Shown here: positions 35,825-44,282 of the stretch, in pieces
Position numbering within the stretch: the stretch's first letter is position 1
Layout: every line of letters starts with the position of its first letter
NCBI GenBank assembly: GCA_964351995.1
Contig: CAYGQE010000015.1
Location: forward strand, 1-64,000
Direction of reading: 5' to 3'
DNA from: SZUA-35 sp964351995
GTDB lineage: Bacteria > Actinomycetota > Acidimicrobiia > Acidimicrobiales > SZUA-35
Length of the DNA: 64,000 nt
Program-made: the position numbers and the translations under genes
Notes under the pieces: model-generated
Database searches by the model: none
Told to the model about the DNA's origin: nothing
Seen by the model: only the letters and a program-made list of their open reading frames with translations

Positions 35825-36327
35825 CCGACGCCAGCGTGTGCTCATCGTGCGGATACGACAATCCACTCGGCTCGAACTTCTGTAGCTCCTGCGGTGTCCA
35901 GATCGGACCTGCGGTCGACCACCAGACCGAAGCGATCGAGCCAACTGCGAGCACCCCTGTTGTCACTGACCCTGGCGGAGAGATGCCGAGTGGCATCGGC
36001 ATGTTGATTGTTCGGCAAGGCTCTAAGCGAGGCAGCCGCATGGCACTCGACACTGAGCGTGTGGCCATCGGCCGCCATCCCGAAAGCGACATCTTCCTCG
36101 ACGACATCACCGTGTCGCGCCGTCACGCCGAAGTGGTTCGGACCGAGTCCGGCCACGAAGTGATCGACGCGGGCAGCCTGAACGGCACCTACGTGAACCG
36201 GAATCTGGTCGAGCGAGCGCCACTGAGCGATGGCGACGAACTGCAGGTCGGAAAGTTCAAGCTGGTCTATGTGGCGCTCGGCGACGAAACCGATGCTGCT
36301 GGCGACTCGGTCAGCGGTGAGGCATGA
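35821..36327 (+). CDS. GarA-like FHA protein with N-terminal zinc ribbon
   Basis: A 168-residue protein. The C-terminal FHA domain (about 60-155) has GRHPESDIFLDDITVSRRHA and GSLNGTYVNR, nearly identical to mycobacterial GarA, which binds and restrains 2-oxoglutarate dehydrogenase and glutamate dehydrogenase until phosphorylated by PknB or PknG. The N-terminus differs. It is a CSSCGYDNPLGSNFCSSCG zinc ribbon (7-25) and a Thr/Pro-rich linker, with no ETTS phosphorylation motif. How this version is switched is unclear. It sits in an overlapping run gcvH-FHA-MerR. Confidence 0.9.
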   Translation: MTDASVCSSCGYDNPLGSNFCSSCGVQIGPAVDHQTEAIEPTASTPVVTDPGGEMPSGIGMLIVRQGSKRGSRMALDTERVAIGRHPESDIFLDDITVSRRHAEVVRTESGHEVIDAGSLNGTYVNRNLVERAPLSDGDELQVGKFKLVYVALGDETDAAGDSVSGEA

Positions 36328-37346
36328 CCGATCATCGGGAGAACTTCTGGTCGATCGGTGAAGTGCTGTCGCTTCTCCAAGACGAGTTCCCCGAAGTCAC
36401 GATCTCGAAGATCCGCTTCCTCGAAGGCCAGGGTCTGATCGATCCTGAGCGGACTGCGTCTGGCTATCGGCGCTTCTACCAACGTGATTTCGATCGGCTG
36501 CAGTGGATTCTGACCCAGCAGCGAGACCACTACTTGCCGTTGAAGGTCATTCGGGACCGCCTCGATGCTGGGGAATGGGAGCCGCCAGAGCACGCTCCCG
36601 TCGAGTCAGTCGATGGCCAGATGACCCTGCTTGCGCCGGTCATCGACATCGGCACAGGTGAACCTGCGGTTGTCGAAATCGGTACCGAGCAGACCGGATC
36701 GCCCGACGAGACCGTCGCCACCAGCAAAGCCGAGACAGGTGCCGCTCGTGCCACCAACGGTGAGGCCAGCACGGCAGCCGTAGGGTCAGATGGTTCTGGC
36801 CCCTCAGGGTCCGACAACAGCATCGATACCGACGGCGTTGCGGACGTTGCCGCCAGTCAGTCAGCTCAGGAAGGTCCGAACGGGGTAGCGGGCCCCCACA
36901 AATCGAGCGCACCGGCTCACGACGAAGATGCAGCCACACCCCATGTCGCCACCGAAGACGCAGGCATGGCGCTCACGATCGATGAACTGGCTGACGCGTC
37001 GGGTTGTGATGTTGCGATGTTGCGAGATCTCGAGCGCTTTGGGCTGATCTCGGGTCGCAAAGCGGGGCCTTCGGTTCTCTATGACGTCGACGCTCTCACG
37101 ATTTCGCGACATGCCGCCCAATTCCGCAACTACGGGCTCGATCCTCGGCACCTTCGGACGTTCCTCGTCGGGGCACAGCGAGAAGTGTCGCTGCTCGCAC
37201 AGGTCGTCGAACCGCTGCGGCACCGGCGTGATCCCGAGACTCGCCGGAAGTCGGTCGAGACCATGGAAGACCTCACCGACCTCGCTGCAAGCCTTCGGGC
37301 CATCCTCATGCGCAAGATCACCGAAGAGGAACTTCCGAATCGCTGA
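36324..37346 (+). CDS. MerR-family regulator with two DNA-binding-like domains
   Basis: The 340-residue protein starts with a MerR winged helix (about 9-75; WSIGEVLSLLQDEFPEVTIS and GYRRFYQRDFDRL). A low-complexity Ala/Ser/Glu/Asp linker of about 110 residues follows. A second helical domain (about 213-330; LTIDELADASGCDVAMLRDL then LYDVDALTISRHAAQFRNYG) resembles a further MerR-like unit. In M. tuberculosis the equivalent Rv1828 is about 100 residues shorter. It overlaps the FHA gene by 4 nt. Target and signal are unknown. Confidence 0.87.
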   Translation: MTDHRENFWSIGEVLSLLQDEFPEVTISKIRFLEGQGLIDPERTASGYRRFYQRDFDRLQWILTQQRDHYLPLKVIRDRLDAGEWEPPEHAPVESVDGQMTLLAPVIDIGTGEPAVVEIGTEQTGSPDETVATSKAETGAARATNGEASTAAVGSDGSGPSGSDNSIDTDGVADVAASQSAQEGPNGVAGPHKSSAPAHDEDAATPHVATEDAGMALTIDELADASGCDVAMLRDLERFGLISGRKAGPSVLYDVDALTISRHAAQFRNYGLDPRHLRTFLVGAQREVSLLAQVVEPLRHRRDPETRRKSVETMEDLTDLAASLRAILMRKITEEELPNR

Positions 37347-37389
37347 CTCCGCAACGCCATGCGGGGGCAACATCAACTAGCGTGTGACG

Positions 37390-37887
37390 ATGGCACGAGA
37401 GATGGAGTTGGTTGGAGTTCGGGTCCAGATGCCCACGAATGCACCGATCCTGTTGCTGCGGGAAGTCGAGGGCGACAAGCGAACGCTTCCGATCTACATC
37501 GGTGGGCCAGAGGCGCACGCCATCGATCTTGCGCTCTCAGAGACCAAGACCGCTCGACCCATGACGCACGACCTCGTTGTGAACCTGCTCGAGCAACTCA
37601 ACGCGAAACTCGAACGCATCGTGATCACTGAACTCCGACAGGGAACGTTCTACGCCGACCTCTACCTTCGCGATGTGACCGATGAGGTCTCGACCATGAG
37701 CGTTCGACCCTCTGACGCAATTGCACTCGCTGTCCGCCTCGACACCCCGATCTTCGCCGACGAGGCGTTGGTCGACGAAGCCGGTATCGAAGCCGAGGAC
37801 GACGATGAAGAGGGCGACGAGGAGGAGATGGTCGAAGAACTGCGTAAGTTCCTCGACGAAGTCAACCCTGAAGATTTCGACAGCTGA
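37390..37887 (+). CDS. DUF151 bifunctional-nuclease-family protein
   Basis: A roughly 165-residue protein of the DUF151 family (Rv1829 in M. tuberculosis). MELVGVRVQMPTNAPILLLRE opens the domain (quoted in two parts, MELVGVRV and NAPILLLRE), and RPSDAIALAVRLDTPIF is the family signature. The C-terminus is a run of Asp and Glu. Some plant members have DNase/RNase activity, but bacterial function is open. ATG 37390 is chosen because TAGCGT (37378-37383) lies 6 nt before it, while the GTG at 37384 directly follows the box. Confidence 0.88.
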   Translation: MAREMELVGVRVQMPTNAPILLLREVEGDKRTLPIYIGGPEAHAIDLALSETKTARPMTHDLVVNLLEQLNAKLERIVITELRQGTFYADLYLRDVTDEVSTMSVRPSDAIALAVRLDTPIFADEALVDEAGIEAEDDDEEGDEEEMVEELRKFLDEVNPEDFDS

Positions 37888-37922
37888 TGCTCACACCGAG
37901 CCAAACACGGTGATGCATACGT

Positions 37923-38924
37923 TCACGACGTGACGCTCTCGGTGAGCCGAAGATCGATGACTGCGTCGGCGATGCGCTCGATACTGGTGCGGACGAGCGA
38001 TTCGCTGCGTTCGTCATCGACCGACCGCTGAGCGAGCAGCAAGACCGCAAGACCCGGCAACGCCATCCCAACGACGTAGCGCCGCCATGTCGTGGCAGCG
38101 TCTTGGCGTCGGGCCATCGCATACGAGGCCAGGACGTCACCCTCGATCGAGCGTCGGACTGCCCGATCAACGCTGGTCGCCATCAGCCACGACACATCGG
38201 CCTCGCCGAACTGGACAGCCACCTGCTGCCAGTCGAACAAGATCGCTCGCCCGTCGTGGTCGAACGCAACGTTGTCGGCGCGAGGATCACCGTGGCAGAG
38301 CGTGGGATCACCCTCGGCGACAAAGGCCTCGACGGCTGCTTGGCGGTGCGATGCCAATGCCTGCAACGCCGACCTGCGTTCGGCGCTGACGGAGGCCCAT
38401 CTGGTGTCGAGGAGTGCTGCTCCTCGCTGGATTCCTTCGGCTGGAAGATGCGCTGGCGTCGAGTGTCTGACCCCGATACCGGGCAGGTCCGGCCGGCCGA
38501 CCCATGAGTTGTGCAGCGCGATCAATTCGGCGATCACGGCTCGGAGGTCAGCGTCTTGCAAGCCAGCGACTTGGTCAGCGTGGCGGAATGTTGACAGATC
38601 TTGGAGGACAAGTGACGGAATGTCCCGGTTGTCGATGCTGACACCGAAAAATTCTGGCGCAGCGACGCCTTCGGTCGAGGGCAGCAATTCCTTGTACGCA
38701 AGGATCTCTCGCTGAACAGCCCCCGAGGTGATCGCTGCGGCGCCGTTGGCATCGGAACGGAGAAGCTTGACCGCAACCGAAGAAGGCGTACCACCGATTT
38801 CTGCTCGCATCACATGGCTGAAGACGCCTCTGCCGTGATCGACCGGCGCCAACGAGCCGATCGTGATCTGATCACCAAAGACGGACATCAATGCCGCCGC
38901 CGTGCGTTCGCCCAGATTGGTCAT
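37923..38924 (-). CDS. Aminoglycoside-phosphotransferase-fold kinase
   Basis: A 333-residue protein of the APH/choline kinase superfamily. LCHGDPRADNVAFD is the catalytic loop with the Brenner-type aspartate, and ILFDWQ is the metal-binding block. LVLQDLS corresponds to the hinge. The fold phosphorylates small molecules, with acyl-CoA dehydrogenase-linked and ecdysteroid-kinase-like branches, so antibiotic resistance should not be assumed. It is divergent from an acyl-CoA ligase gene (64-bp gap), suggesting a metabolic rather than resistance role. Confidence 0.82.
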   Translation of the reverse strand: MTNLGERTAAALMSVFGDQITIGSLAPVDHGRGVFSHVMRAEIGGTPSSVAVKLLRSDANGAAAITSGAVQREILAYKELLPSTEGVAAPEFFGVSIDNRDIPSLVLQDLSTFRHADQVAGLQDADLRAVIAELIALHNSWVGRPDLPGIGVRHSTPAHLPAEGIQRGAALLDTRWASVSAERRSALQALASHRQAAVEAFVAEGDPTLCHGDPRADNVAFDHDGRAILFDWQQVAVQFGEADVSWLMATSVDRAVRRSIEGDVLASYAMARRQDAATTWRRYVVGMALPGLAVLLLAQRSVDDERSESLVRTSIERIADAVIDLRLTESVTS

Positions 38925-38988
38925 CGAGTCAGTGTGGCACGGCGATGTTCGTCTGGACCGCCTTTGACGATGGCCGTAACGTCGGCGA

Positions 38989-40458
38989 ATGTCGATTCCC
39001 GAAATCTCCGAAGACCCCAGCTTCGCTGAGCGTCTGGCAATGCTGGCGCAGACCCAGCCCGACCGTCAGGCTCTCACGTTCGAGTCGACGGTGATCAACT
39101 ACGGCGAGCTGAATCGCCTGGCCAATCGCTTCGGACGCCATCTTTCAGAGCTCGGAGTGGTCAACGGCGACTTCGTGACGGTGGCATCGCCGAACGGGGC
39201 GGAATTCATGGTGGCGGTGGCCGGGTGCTGGAAGATCGGTGCGATTCCGCAGCCGGTCTCGTCTCGTTTGCCTGGGCGGGAGCTCGAGGCGATTGTCGAG
39301 TTGGCGCAATCAGCTGCCGTTGTCGGGGCCACGATCGAGGGGTGTCCGTCGGCAACGCTCGCTGCTTCGCAGCAGTTTGACGATGGACCCCTGCCAGACG
39401 CTGTCGCACCCGCATGGAAAGCGCCGACGTCTGGTGGTTCGACGGGACGGCCGAAGTTGATCGTCTCGGGCGATCCCTCGACATACTCCGACAGTATTCG
39501 GGGCTTGGCGGTGACATTCGGCGTCGCTGGTGGAGGGACGCTCGTGATGCCGGGCCCGATGTATCACAACGGTCCGTTCATCTGGGCCTTCGCCACCATC
39601 TTCGAAGGTGGGCATGTGGTTCTGCTGCCTCGGTTCGATGCCGAAGCGACCATCGCTGCGGTGGCCGAGCATCGAGCTGAAGCGCTCTATCTCGTGCCGA
39701 CGATGATGCAGCGCATCTGGAAGCTGCCTGACGACATCAAGTTCTCGTACGACCTGACCTCGATCCAACGTGCCTTCCATCTGGCCGAGCCGTGTCCGCC
39801 GTGGCTCAAGGAAGTGTGGATCGAGTGGATTGGTCCTGAGGCACTCTGGGAGTTGTACGGCGGAACCGAGGGACAGTCTTCCACCGTGCTGAACGGTGTC
39901 GAGTGGCTCGAGCATCGAGGCTCGGTGGGGCGGCCGCAGTCTGGCGAGATGAAGATCTGCGACGAGGATGGCAACGATCTGCCGCCGGGTGAGATCGGCG
40001 AGGTGTGGATGCGGGCGACGGGCAGAGATCGGCCGACCTATCGCTACATCGGCGCTGAAGCTGACTCGAGGGATGGCTGGGATTGCCTCGGCGACATCGG
40101 CTCGATGGATGTTGACGGGTATCTGTACTTGGCCGATCGGCGGACCGACATGATCCTGGTCGGGGGAGCGAACATCTATCCCGCCGAGGTAGAAGCAGGC
40201 ATCAATGAACATCCCCTCGTTCGATCATGTGCCGTCATCGGCTTGCCCGACGAGGAGCGAGGCAATCGGGTTCACGCCATCATCGACGTCGGCGGAGCCG
40301 GTGTCCTCGATCAGGGGGACCTTCGGACCTTTCTCGGTGAACGGTTGGTCTCGTACAAAGTGCCGCGCACCTTCGAGTTCGTTACCGAACCTCTGCGCGA
40401 CGACGCCGGCAAAGTTCGCCGGTCCGCACTTCGGGCGGAGCGCCTGCCAGCTGACTGA
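38989..40458 (+). CDS. AMP-dependent acyl-CoA synthetase/ligase
   Basis: A 489-residue ANL-superfamily enzyme that adenylates a carboxylic acid and forms its CoA thioester. TSGGSTGRPKLIV is the A3 P-loop-like motif (near 145), LYGGTEGQ is A5, and DMILVGGANIYPAEVE is the hinge and A8 region. The catalytic Lys of motif A10 would be in DDAGKVRR near the C-terminus. It is somewhat short for a fatty acyl ligase and may act on a short or aromatic acid. TAACGT (38977-38982) lies 6 nt before the ATG. Confidence 0.9.
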   Translation: MSIPEISEDPSFAERLAMLAQTQPDRQALTFESTVINYGELNRLANRFGRHLSELGVVNGDFVTVASPNGAEFMVAVAGCWKIGAIPQPVSSRLPGRELEAIVELAQSAAVVGATIEGCPSATLAASQQFDDGPLPDAVAPAWKAPTSGGSTGRPKLIVSGDPSTYSDSIRGLAVTFGVAGGGTLVMPGPMYHNGPFIWAFATIFEGGHVVLLPRFDAEATIAAVAEHRAEALYLVPTMMQRIWKLPDDIKFSYDLTSIQRAFHLAEPCPPWLKEVWIEWIGPEALWELYGGTEGQSSTVLNGVEWLEHRGSVGRPQSGEMKICDEDGNDLPPGEIGEVWMRATGRDRPTYRYIGAEADSRDGWDCLGDIGSMDVDGYLYLADRRTDMILVGGANIYPAEVEAGINEHPLVRSCAVIGLPDEERGNRVHAIIDVGGAGVLDQGDLRTFLGERLVSYKVPRTFEFVTEPLRDDAGKVRRSALRAERLPAD

Positions 40459-40500
40459 CCAGGTCTGTGAGCGAACCGGTCACACGTTGCATTTTGATGA

Positions 40501-40530
40501 CAACGACGCGCGGAGCGCGCGCAGTCGTTG
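40501..40530 (+). terminator. GC-rich hairpin after the acyl-CoA ligase gene
   Basis: CAACGAC-GCGCG pairs with CGCGC-(GCA)-GTCGTTG, a 12-bp stem with a GAG loop and a three-base bulge, 42 nt after the ligase stop. No T-run follows at once, so it is called from structure and place. Confidence 0.6.
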
Positions 40531-40561
40531 ACTCGCCGCGCGTGAGTTTCTACGGTGTCAC

Positions 40562-40592
40562 TTCGACGTAATTACCCTGACGGAATTACGGT
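40562..40592 (+). promoter_or_regulatory. Candidate MerR-type promoter with dyad in a 19-bp spacer
   Basis: TTCGAC (40562-40567) and TACGGT (40587-40592) are 19 bp apart, and the spacer holds GTAATT (40568-40573) and AATTAC (40584-40589) as inverted repeats. A long spacer filled by an operator is the classic MerR-family layout, and a MerR gene starts 66 nt downstream, suggesting autoregulation (inference). Confidence 0.5.
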
Positions 40593-40658
40593 GGTGCCAT
40601 CCGGCGCACCCACACTCCGCAAGACGTCGAGCTTTCGCCAGCGTGAGGACGATTTCCG

Positions 40659-41159
40659 ATGAACAGCCCATTTTCTCTTGCCCAGAGCTTCACCGGGAAA
40701 CGCACCGCCGAGATCGTCGGTATCACGTACCGCCAGCTCGACTACTGGGCTCGGACCGACCTCGTCCGGCCGTCGATCACTGACGCAAAGGGTTCAGGCT
40801 CTCGCCGTCGTTACAGCTACCAAGATCTCCTCGAACTCAAGGTGATCAAGACCCTGCTCGACGCTGGTATTCGGCTCGAGATGGTCCGTGAGGCGTTCAG
40901 CTTCTTGCGGGATCAACTCGGTGAGGACATTGCTTCGGCCAATCTTGTGATCAATGGCTCGAACTCTGTTGTTGCCCACAGCGGCGAGGAGCTGATCGAC
41001 ATCCTCCAGAACGGTCAGGGCGTTCTCAACGTCTTGCCGCTTGCAGGCGTGAAAGAACAGATCGATGCCGCGATCATCCAGCTGCACCCTGGCGCGGCAG
41101 AAGCGGCCGACGAATCGACCGCTTCTGTTCAGAATGCTCCAGCGACCGAGGTCGTTTAG
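40659..41159 (+). CDS. MerR-family transcriptional regulator (Rv1830-like)
   Basis: A 166-residue protein with a MerR winged helix in the first 80 residues (KRTAEIVGITYRQLDYWART, then SGSRRRYSYQDLLELKVIK). A helical and beta C-terminal part ends in an Ala/Glu tail. There is no cysteine cluster for metal sensing. By position, after gcvH-FHA-MerR-DUF151, it corresponds to Rv1830, a regulator tied to growth or cell division. Its leader has GAGGA about 10 nt before the ATG. It is convergent with the aldolase-fold gene with no base between the stops. Confidence 0.9.
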   Translation: MNSPFSLAQSFTGKRTAEIVGITYRQLDYWARTDLVRPSITDAKGSGSRRRYSYQDLLELKVIKTLLDAGIRLEMVREAFSFLRDQLGEDIASANLVINGSNSVVAHSGEELIDILQNGQGVLNVLPLAGVKEQIDAAIIQLHPGAAEAADESTASVQNAPATEVV

Positions 41160-41942
41160 CTAGTCGAAGAGATCCGGCTCTTCCTTGGTGATCCAGTCCC
41201 ACAGGGGCTGGAAGCTGAACCACCCGGCGCTCGGGCTACCCACCTGCGTGGATGTGAAGCCGGCCATCTCTGGATCGATCAGCACCGGATCGGCTCCTTG
41301 CACTGACATGGCTGCCAGTTGGGCCTGGCAAGTTCGCTCCATCGTGACGAACCAGAACGCCGCCTCATCGACGGTCTGGCCGACTGTGAGATTGCCGTGA
41401 TTGCTGAGGATCACGGCTTTTCCGTCACCGAGGGCCTCACCGATGCGGTCACCTTCGCTCAGATCAAGGACTACGCCGGTGTAGTCGTCGAAAACTTCGT
41501 GGTCGTTGTAGAAGATGCACGAGTCCTGAGTCAGCGGGTCGAGCTTGCGGCGGAACGCCGACCAGGTCTTGCCATACATCGAGTGTGAGTGAGCTGCAGC
41601 GATCACGTCGGGGCGAGCAGCATGTACTCGGCTGTGAATGGCAAACGCCGCACCGTTGACGGGGCGGTCGCCGATGACGACGTTGCCGTCATGGTCGACA
41701 CAGATGAGGTCAGACACCGAGATCTGTTTGAAGTTCATGCCGAAGGGGTTCACCCAGAAGTGCTCGGGGTGTTCAGGATCTCGGGCGGTGATGTGGCCAG
41801 CCACACCCTCATCGAAACCGAAGCGCCCGAAAATGCGGAACGAAGCCGCAAGGCGTTCCTTGCGGTGTTGGCGCTCGGCCTCGATGGAATCGAAAACGGG
41901 AGGACGCGGAACCTTCAGCGGAGGATTGTCGAGATCGGTCAT
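41160..41942 (-). CDS. Class II aldolase/adducin family protein
   Basis: The 260-residue protein has the zinc-binding AAHSHSMYG and ILSNHGNLTVG blocks and the N-terminal EGVAGHITARDP loop of the fuculose-phosphate aldolase/adducin fold. The substrate is unknown. TAAGAT lies 7 nt before the ATG on the reverse strand (41950-41955). Confidence 0.88.
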   Translation of the reverse strand: MTDLDNPPLKVPRPPVFDSIEAERQHRKERLAASFRIFGRFGFDEGVAGHITARDPEHPEHFWVNPFGMNFKQISVSDLICVDHDGNVVIGDRPVNGAAFAIHSRVHAARPDVIAAAHSHSMYGKTWSAFRRKLDPLTQDSCIFYNDHEVFDDYTGVVLDLSEGDRIGEALGDGKAVILSNHGNLTVGQTVDEAAFWFVTMERTCQAQLAAMSVQGADPVLIDPEMAGFTSTQVGSPSAGWFSFQPLWDWITKEEPDLFD

Positions 41943-41974
41943 GAGGACGATCTTAGGAAACGCTCAGCGTTTCG

Positions 41975-43528
41975 TCAGGTCGACGCTGATTCAGCGTCCG
42001 GACGAATCCAGAGCTGGGCTCGATTCTTGCCCTTTGCCTTGGCTTGGTAGAGCGCCCGGTCGGCTCGTTCGAACGTCACCTGGCTGTCGAGTGTGTTGGG
42101 GTCCGTCGGGTCGACTTGGTGCAGCGCAACGCCAGCGCTCAAGGTGGTTTGGCCAACGCTCGCCGCCCAACCTTCCAGCACGCGATTGGCAACAGCGAGC
42201 GGGTCGGCGTGGGCTCGCCGGGCAACGATCAAGAACTCGTCACCGCCCAATCGGGCCGAGGTGTCAGAGTCGCGAAGGCAATCGCGAAGATGGGCGCTGA
42301 GGTCCTGCAGAACTTGGTCGCCAGCGCTGTGACCGAGCGTGTCGTTGACGTTCTTGAACCCGTCGAGGTCGAGCAGTACCAGCGCATCACCGGGCTGTAG
42401 CGAGCGAAGCAGCGCGTCGGCGTGCTTGCGATTGCCGATGCCGGTGAGTTCGTCGCGGGTGTTTGCCCTGGCGAGTTCGTCGATCACGAAGAGATGCTCG
42501 ATGGCGATGCCGATTTGCACGCCGAAGAGGCGAGCGAGGTCCAGCGTGAACGATGGGTCGTCAGTCGGAACGGGATAGACAAGGACGGCGCCAGCCGGTG
42601 CTTCGCCTGCTGGTAGCGGCAGCACCAGCATCGTGCCGTTGGTGCCGGTCGGGACGAGACGAGGCTGATCGCCAGCGATGGTTTGGACAACGATCTTGGC
42701 TGTGCTCGAGGTGGGTGCCTGGGCAGTGAGCGGTCCCGACGTCACCGAGATCAGCTCGCCGGCGGAGTCCCGAAGGACGACCGTCGAGCGTTCGACCTGG
42801 AAGATTTCTTTCGCCGCATCTGCGGTTTGGTACGCAGCTTCGACCAAAGAACCTGGGCGACGGAACCGGCGGAGCACTTCTTCGAGCCGGGACAGCTGCT
42901 CCATCCGTTGGGTACTGCGATCGCTGGCTGCGTCGGATTGTTCAGCGAGGTGCGAGATGAGTTCAGCCACCATGGCGGCGATCGGCACGGCGATCAACGG
43001 TGCAGCCAATGCCACAGAGGAACCGTCTCCGGTACGCCCGACCAGCAGGATCAGCAGCAGGACCGGGGCAACGACCAGCGCAAAGCCTGGTGGGAGGGCC
43101 AGCCCCACATAGGCAAGGATGACCACGACCGCAAGTGTCACACCGAGCGTCGCGCTGTCGGAGACGAAGACGTCCCCGATCGTCATTGCAGCCAGTAGCC
43201 CCACGGTTCCGGCAGCAGCAGGTGCGAGGCGCCACCGTTTGGTTCGATCTTCAAGCGCGGTGCGAATGGCCACGATTCCGCTGAAACCGAGGCCCAGAGC
43301 GACCAGCGACATGCCGAGTCCTTGCGAAGAACTGGCATCGAGGCCGGGGCGCGTCAAGCGGTCGAGCAATGCCAGCACCGACAAGATGACGAGCATGGCG
43401 GCCGCTGCCGACCGATATGTCTTTGCCCAGAAGAACTCCGCCATGGCTCCAAACAACCGCTGCAACGCCGAGATCGACGCGTCGACGGTCACACTCCGTG
43501 GAGCCAACCGTACCCTAGGTGGTTGCAT
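41975..43528 (-). CDS. Membrane diguanylate cyclase with GAF-like and GGDEF domains
   Basis: The 517-residue protein has about six N-terminal transmembrane helices (about 35-200), a GAF-like region (about 215-345) and a GGDEF domain (about 350-510). RLGGDEF near residue 428 is intact, so c-di-GMP synthesis is expected. RDSD five residues before it is the RxxD I-site for product inhibition. No EAL domain is present. The start is uncertain: the listed ATG could be replaced by an internal GTG after residue 12. Confidence 0.88.
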   Translation of the reverse strand: MQPPRVRLAPRSVTVDASISALQRLFGAMAEFFWAKTYRSAAAAMLVILSVLALLDRLTRPGLDASSSQGLGMSLVALGLGFSGIVAIRTALEDRTKRWRLAPAAAGTVGLLAAMTIGDVFVSDSATLGVTLAVVVILAYVGLALPPGFALVVAPVLLLILLVGRTGDGSSVALAAPLIAVPIAAMVAELISHLAEQSDAASDRSTQRMEQLSRLEEVLRRFRRPGSLVEAAYQTADAAKEIFQVERSTVVLRDSAGELISVTSGPLTAQAPTSSTAKIVVQTIAGDQPRLVPTGTNGTMLVLPLPAGEAPAGAVLVYPVPTDDPSFTLDLARLFGVQIGIAIEHLFVIDELARANTRDELTGIGNRKHADALLRSLQPGDALVLLDLDGFKNVNDTLGHSAGDQVLQDLSAHLRDCLRDSDTSARLGGDEFLIVARRAHADPLAVANRVLEGWAASVGQTTLSAGVALHQVDPTDPNTLDSQVTFERADRALYQAKAKGKNRAQLWIRPDAESAST

Positions 43529-43581
43529 CCAGGTGGTGATGGGCCTAGGTCAAGGTGCGCAGGCCGCTAGCCTCGGCTGTC

Positions 43582-44253
43582 ATGCGCCTTGCTCACTCTG
43601 TCACCGGTTCCGGCCCCGCTGTGGTCTTCATCCACGGAATCGGCTCCAGCGCCGAAACGTGGCGCTCAGTCGCTGAACAACTCGCTGGCTCGCACACGAC
43701 GGTTCGCTTCGACCTGCTTGGCCACGGCGACTCGCCAATCCTCGACGATCCAGCGGAGTACTCGCGAGATCGAGCGCTGGAGGATCTTGATGAGCTCCTC
43801 GCCATGCTCGACGGGTCGGCGGTACTCGTTGGCCACTCGCTGGGTGGCTATTTGGCCCTTGCCCATGCTGCCACGCGGCCCGGGGTTGCCCGTGGCGTCA
43901 TCGTGCTCAACACCGGCCCGGGCTTTCGGGATCCGGAGAAGCGCGAAGCATGGAACGACCGATCACGCCGCAATGCACATCGGTTCGGCGTCCCTGAGCA
44001 GGCAGCCGAGCTGAACCTGCAGGAGGACAGCATCGTGATGGAGCGCCTTGCTGACATGGAGACACCGACGCTCGTGCTCGCCGGTACTGCCGATCGTCCG
44101 GAGTACACCGGTGCGGGGGAGTACATGGCTCGCAAGATGCCCAACGCTCGCTTTTCTGCGGTGGAGGGCGGTGAGCATGCCATGCACGAGCAGAGTCACG
44201 CCGACGAGGTTGCCTCGATCATCGCCGAGTTCGTCAGCGGACTCGACAGCTGA
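43582..44253 (+). CDS. Alpha/beta-fold hydrolase
   Basis: A 223-residue hydrolase. VVFIHGIGSSAETW holds the oxyanion-hole HG, VGHSLGGYLAL the nucleophile serine in G-x-S-x-G, and GGEHAMHEQ the catalytic histidine. The substrate is unknown. ATG 43582 is chosen over GTG 43555 because TAGCCT (43568-43573) lies 8 nt upstream. Confidence 0.87.
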   Translation: MRLAHSVTGSGPAVVFIHGIGSSAETWRSVAEQLAGSHTTVRFDLLGHGDSPILDDPAEYSRDRALEDLDELLAMLDGSAVLVGHSLGGYLALAHAATRPGVARGVIVLNTGPGFRDPEKREAWNDRSRRNAHRFGVPEQAAELNLQEDSIVMERLADMETPTLVLAGTADRPEYTGAGEYMARKMPNARFSAVEGGEHAMHEQSHADEVASIIAEFVSGLDS

Positions 44254-44278
44254 CACCTGGCCGACGCTTGAAGGTGTC
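44252..44278. terminator. Hairpin between convergent hydrolase and phosphatase genes
   Basis: GACACCT and AGGTGTC form a 7-bp stem around a 13-nt loop, starting at the hydrolase stop codon and ending 5 nt before the convergent gene's stop. It may serve both. Confidence 0.5.
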
Positions 44279-44282
44279 GAGC

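Noticed and set aside
37923..38924. Antibiotic-resistance kinase reading of the APH-fold gene
   Set aside because: The fold covers many metabolic kinases and the neighbour is an acyl-CoA ligase; nothing points to aminoglycosides.
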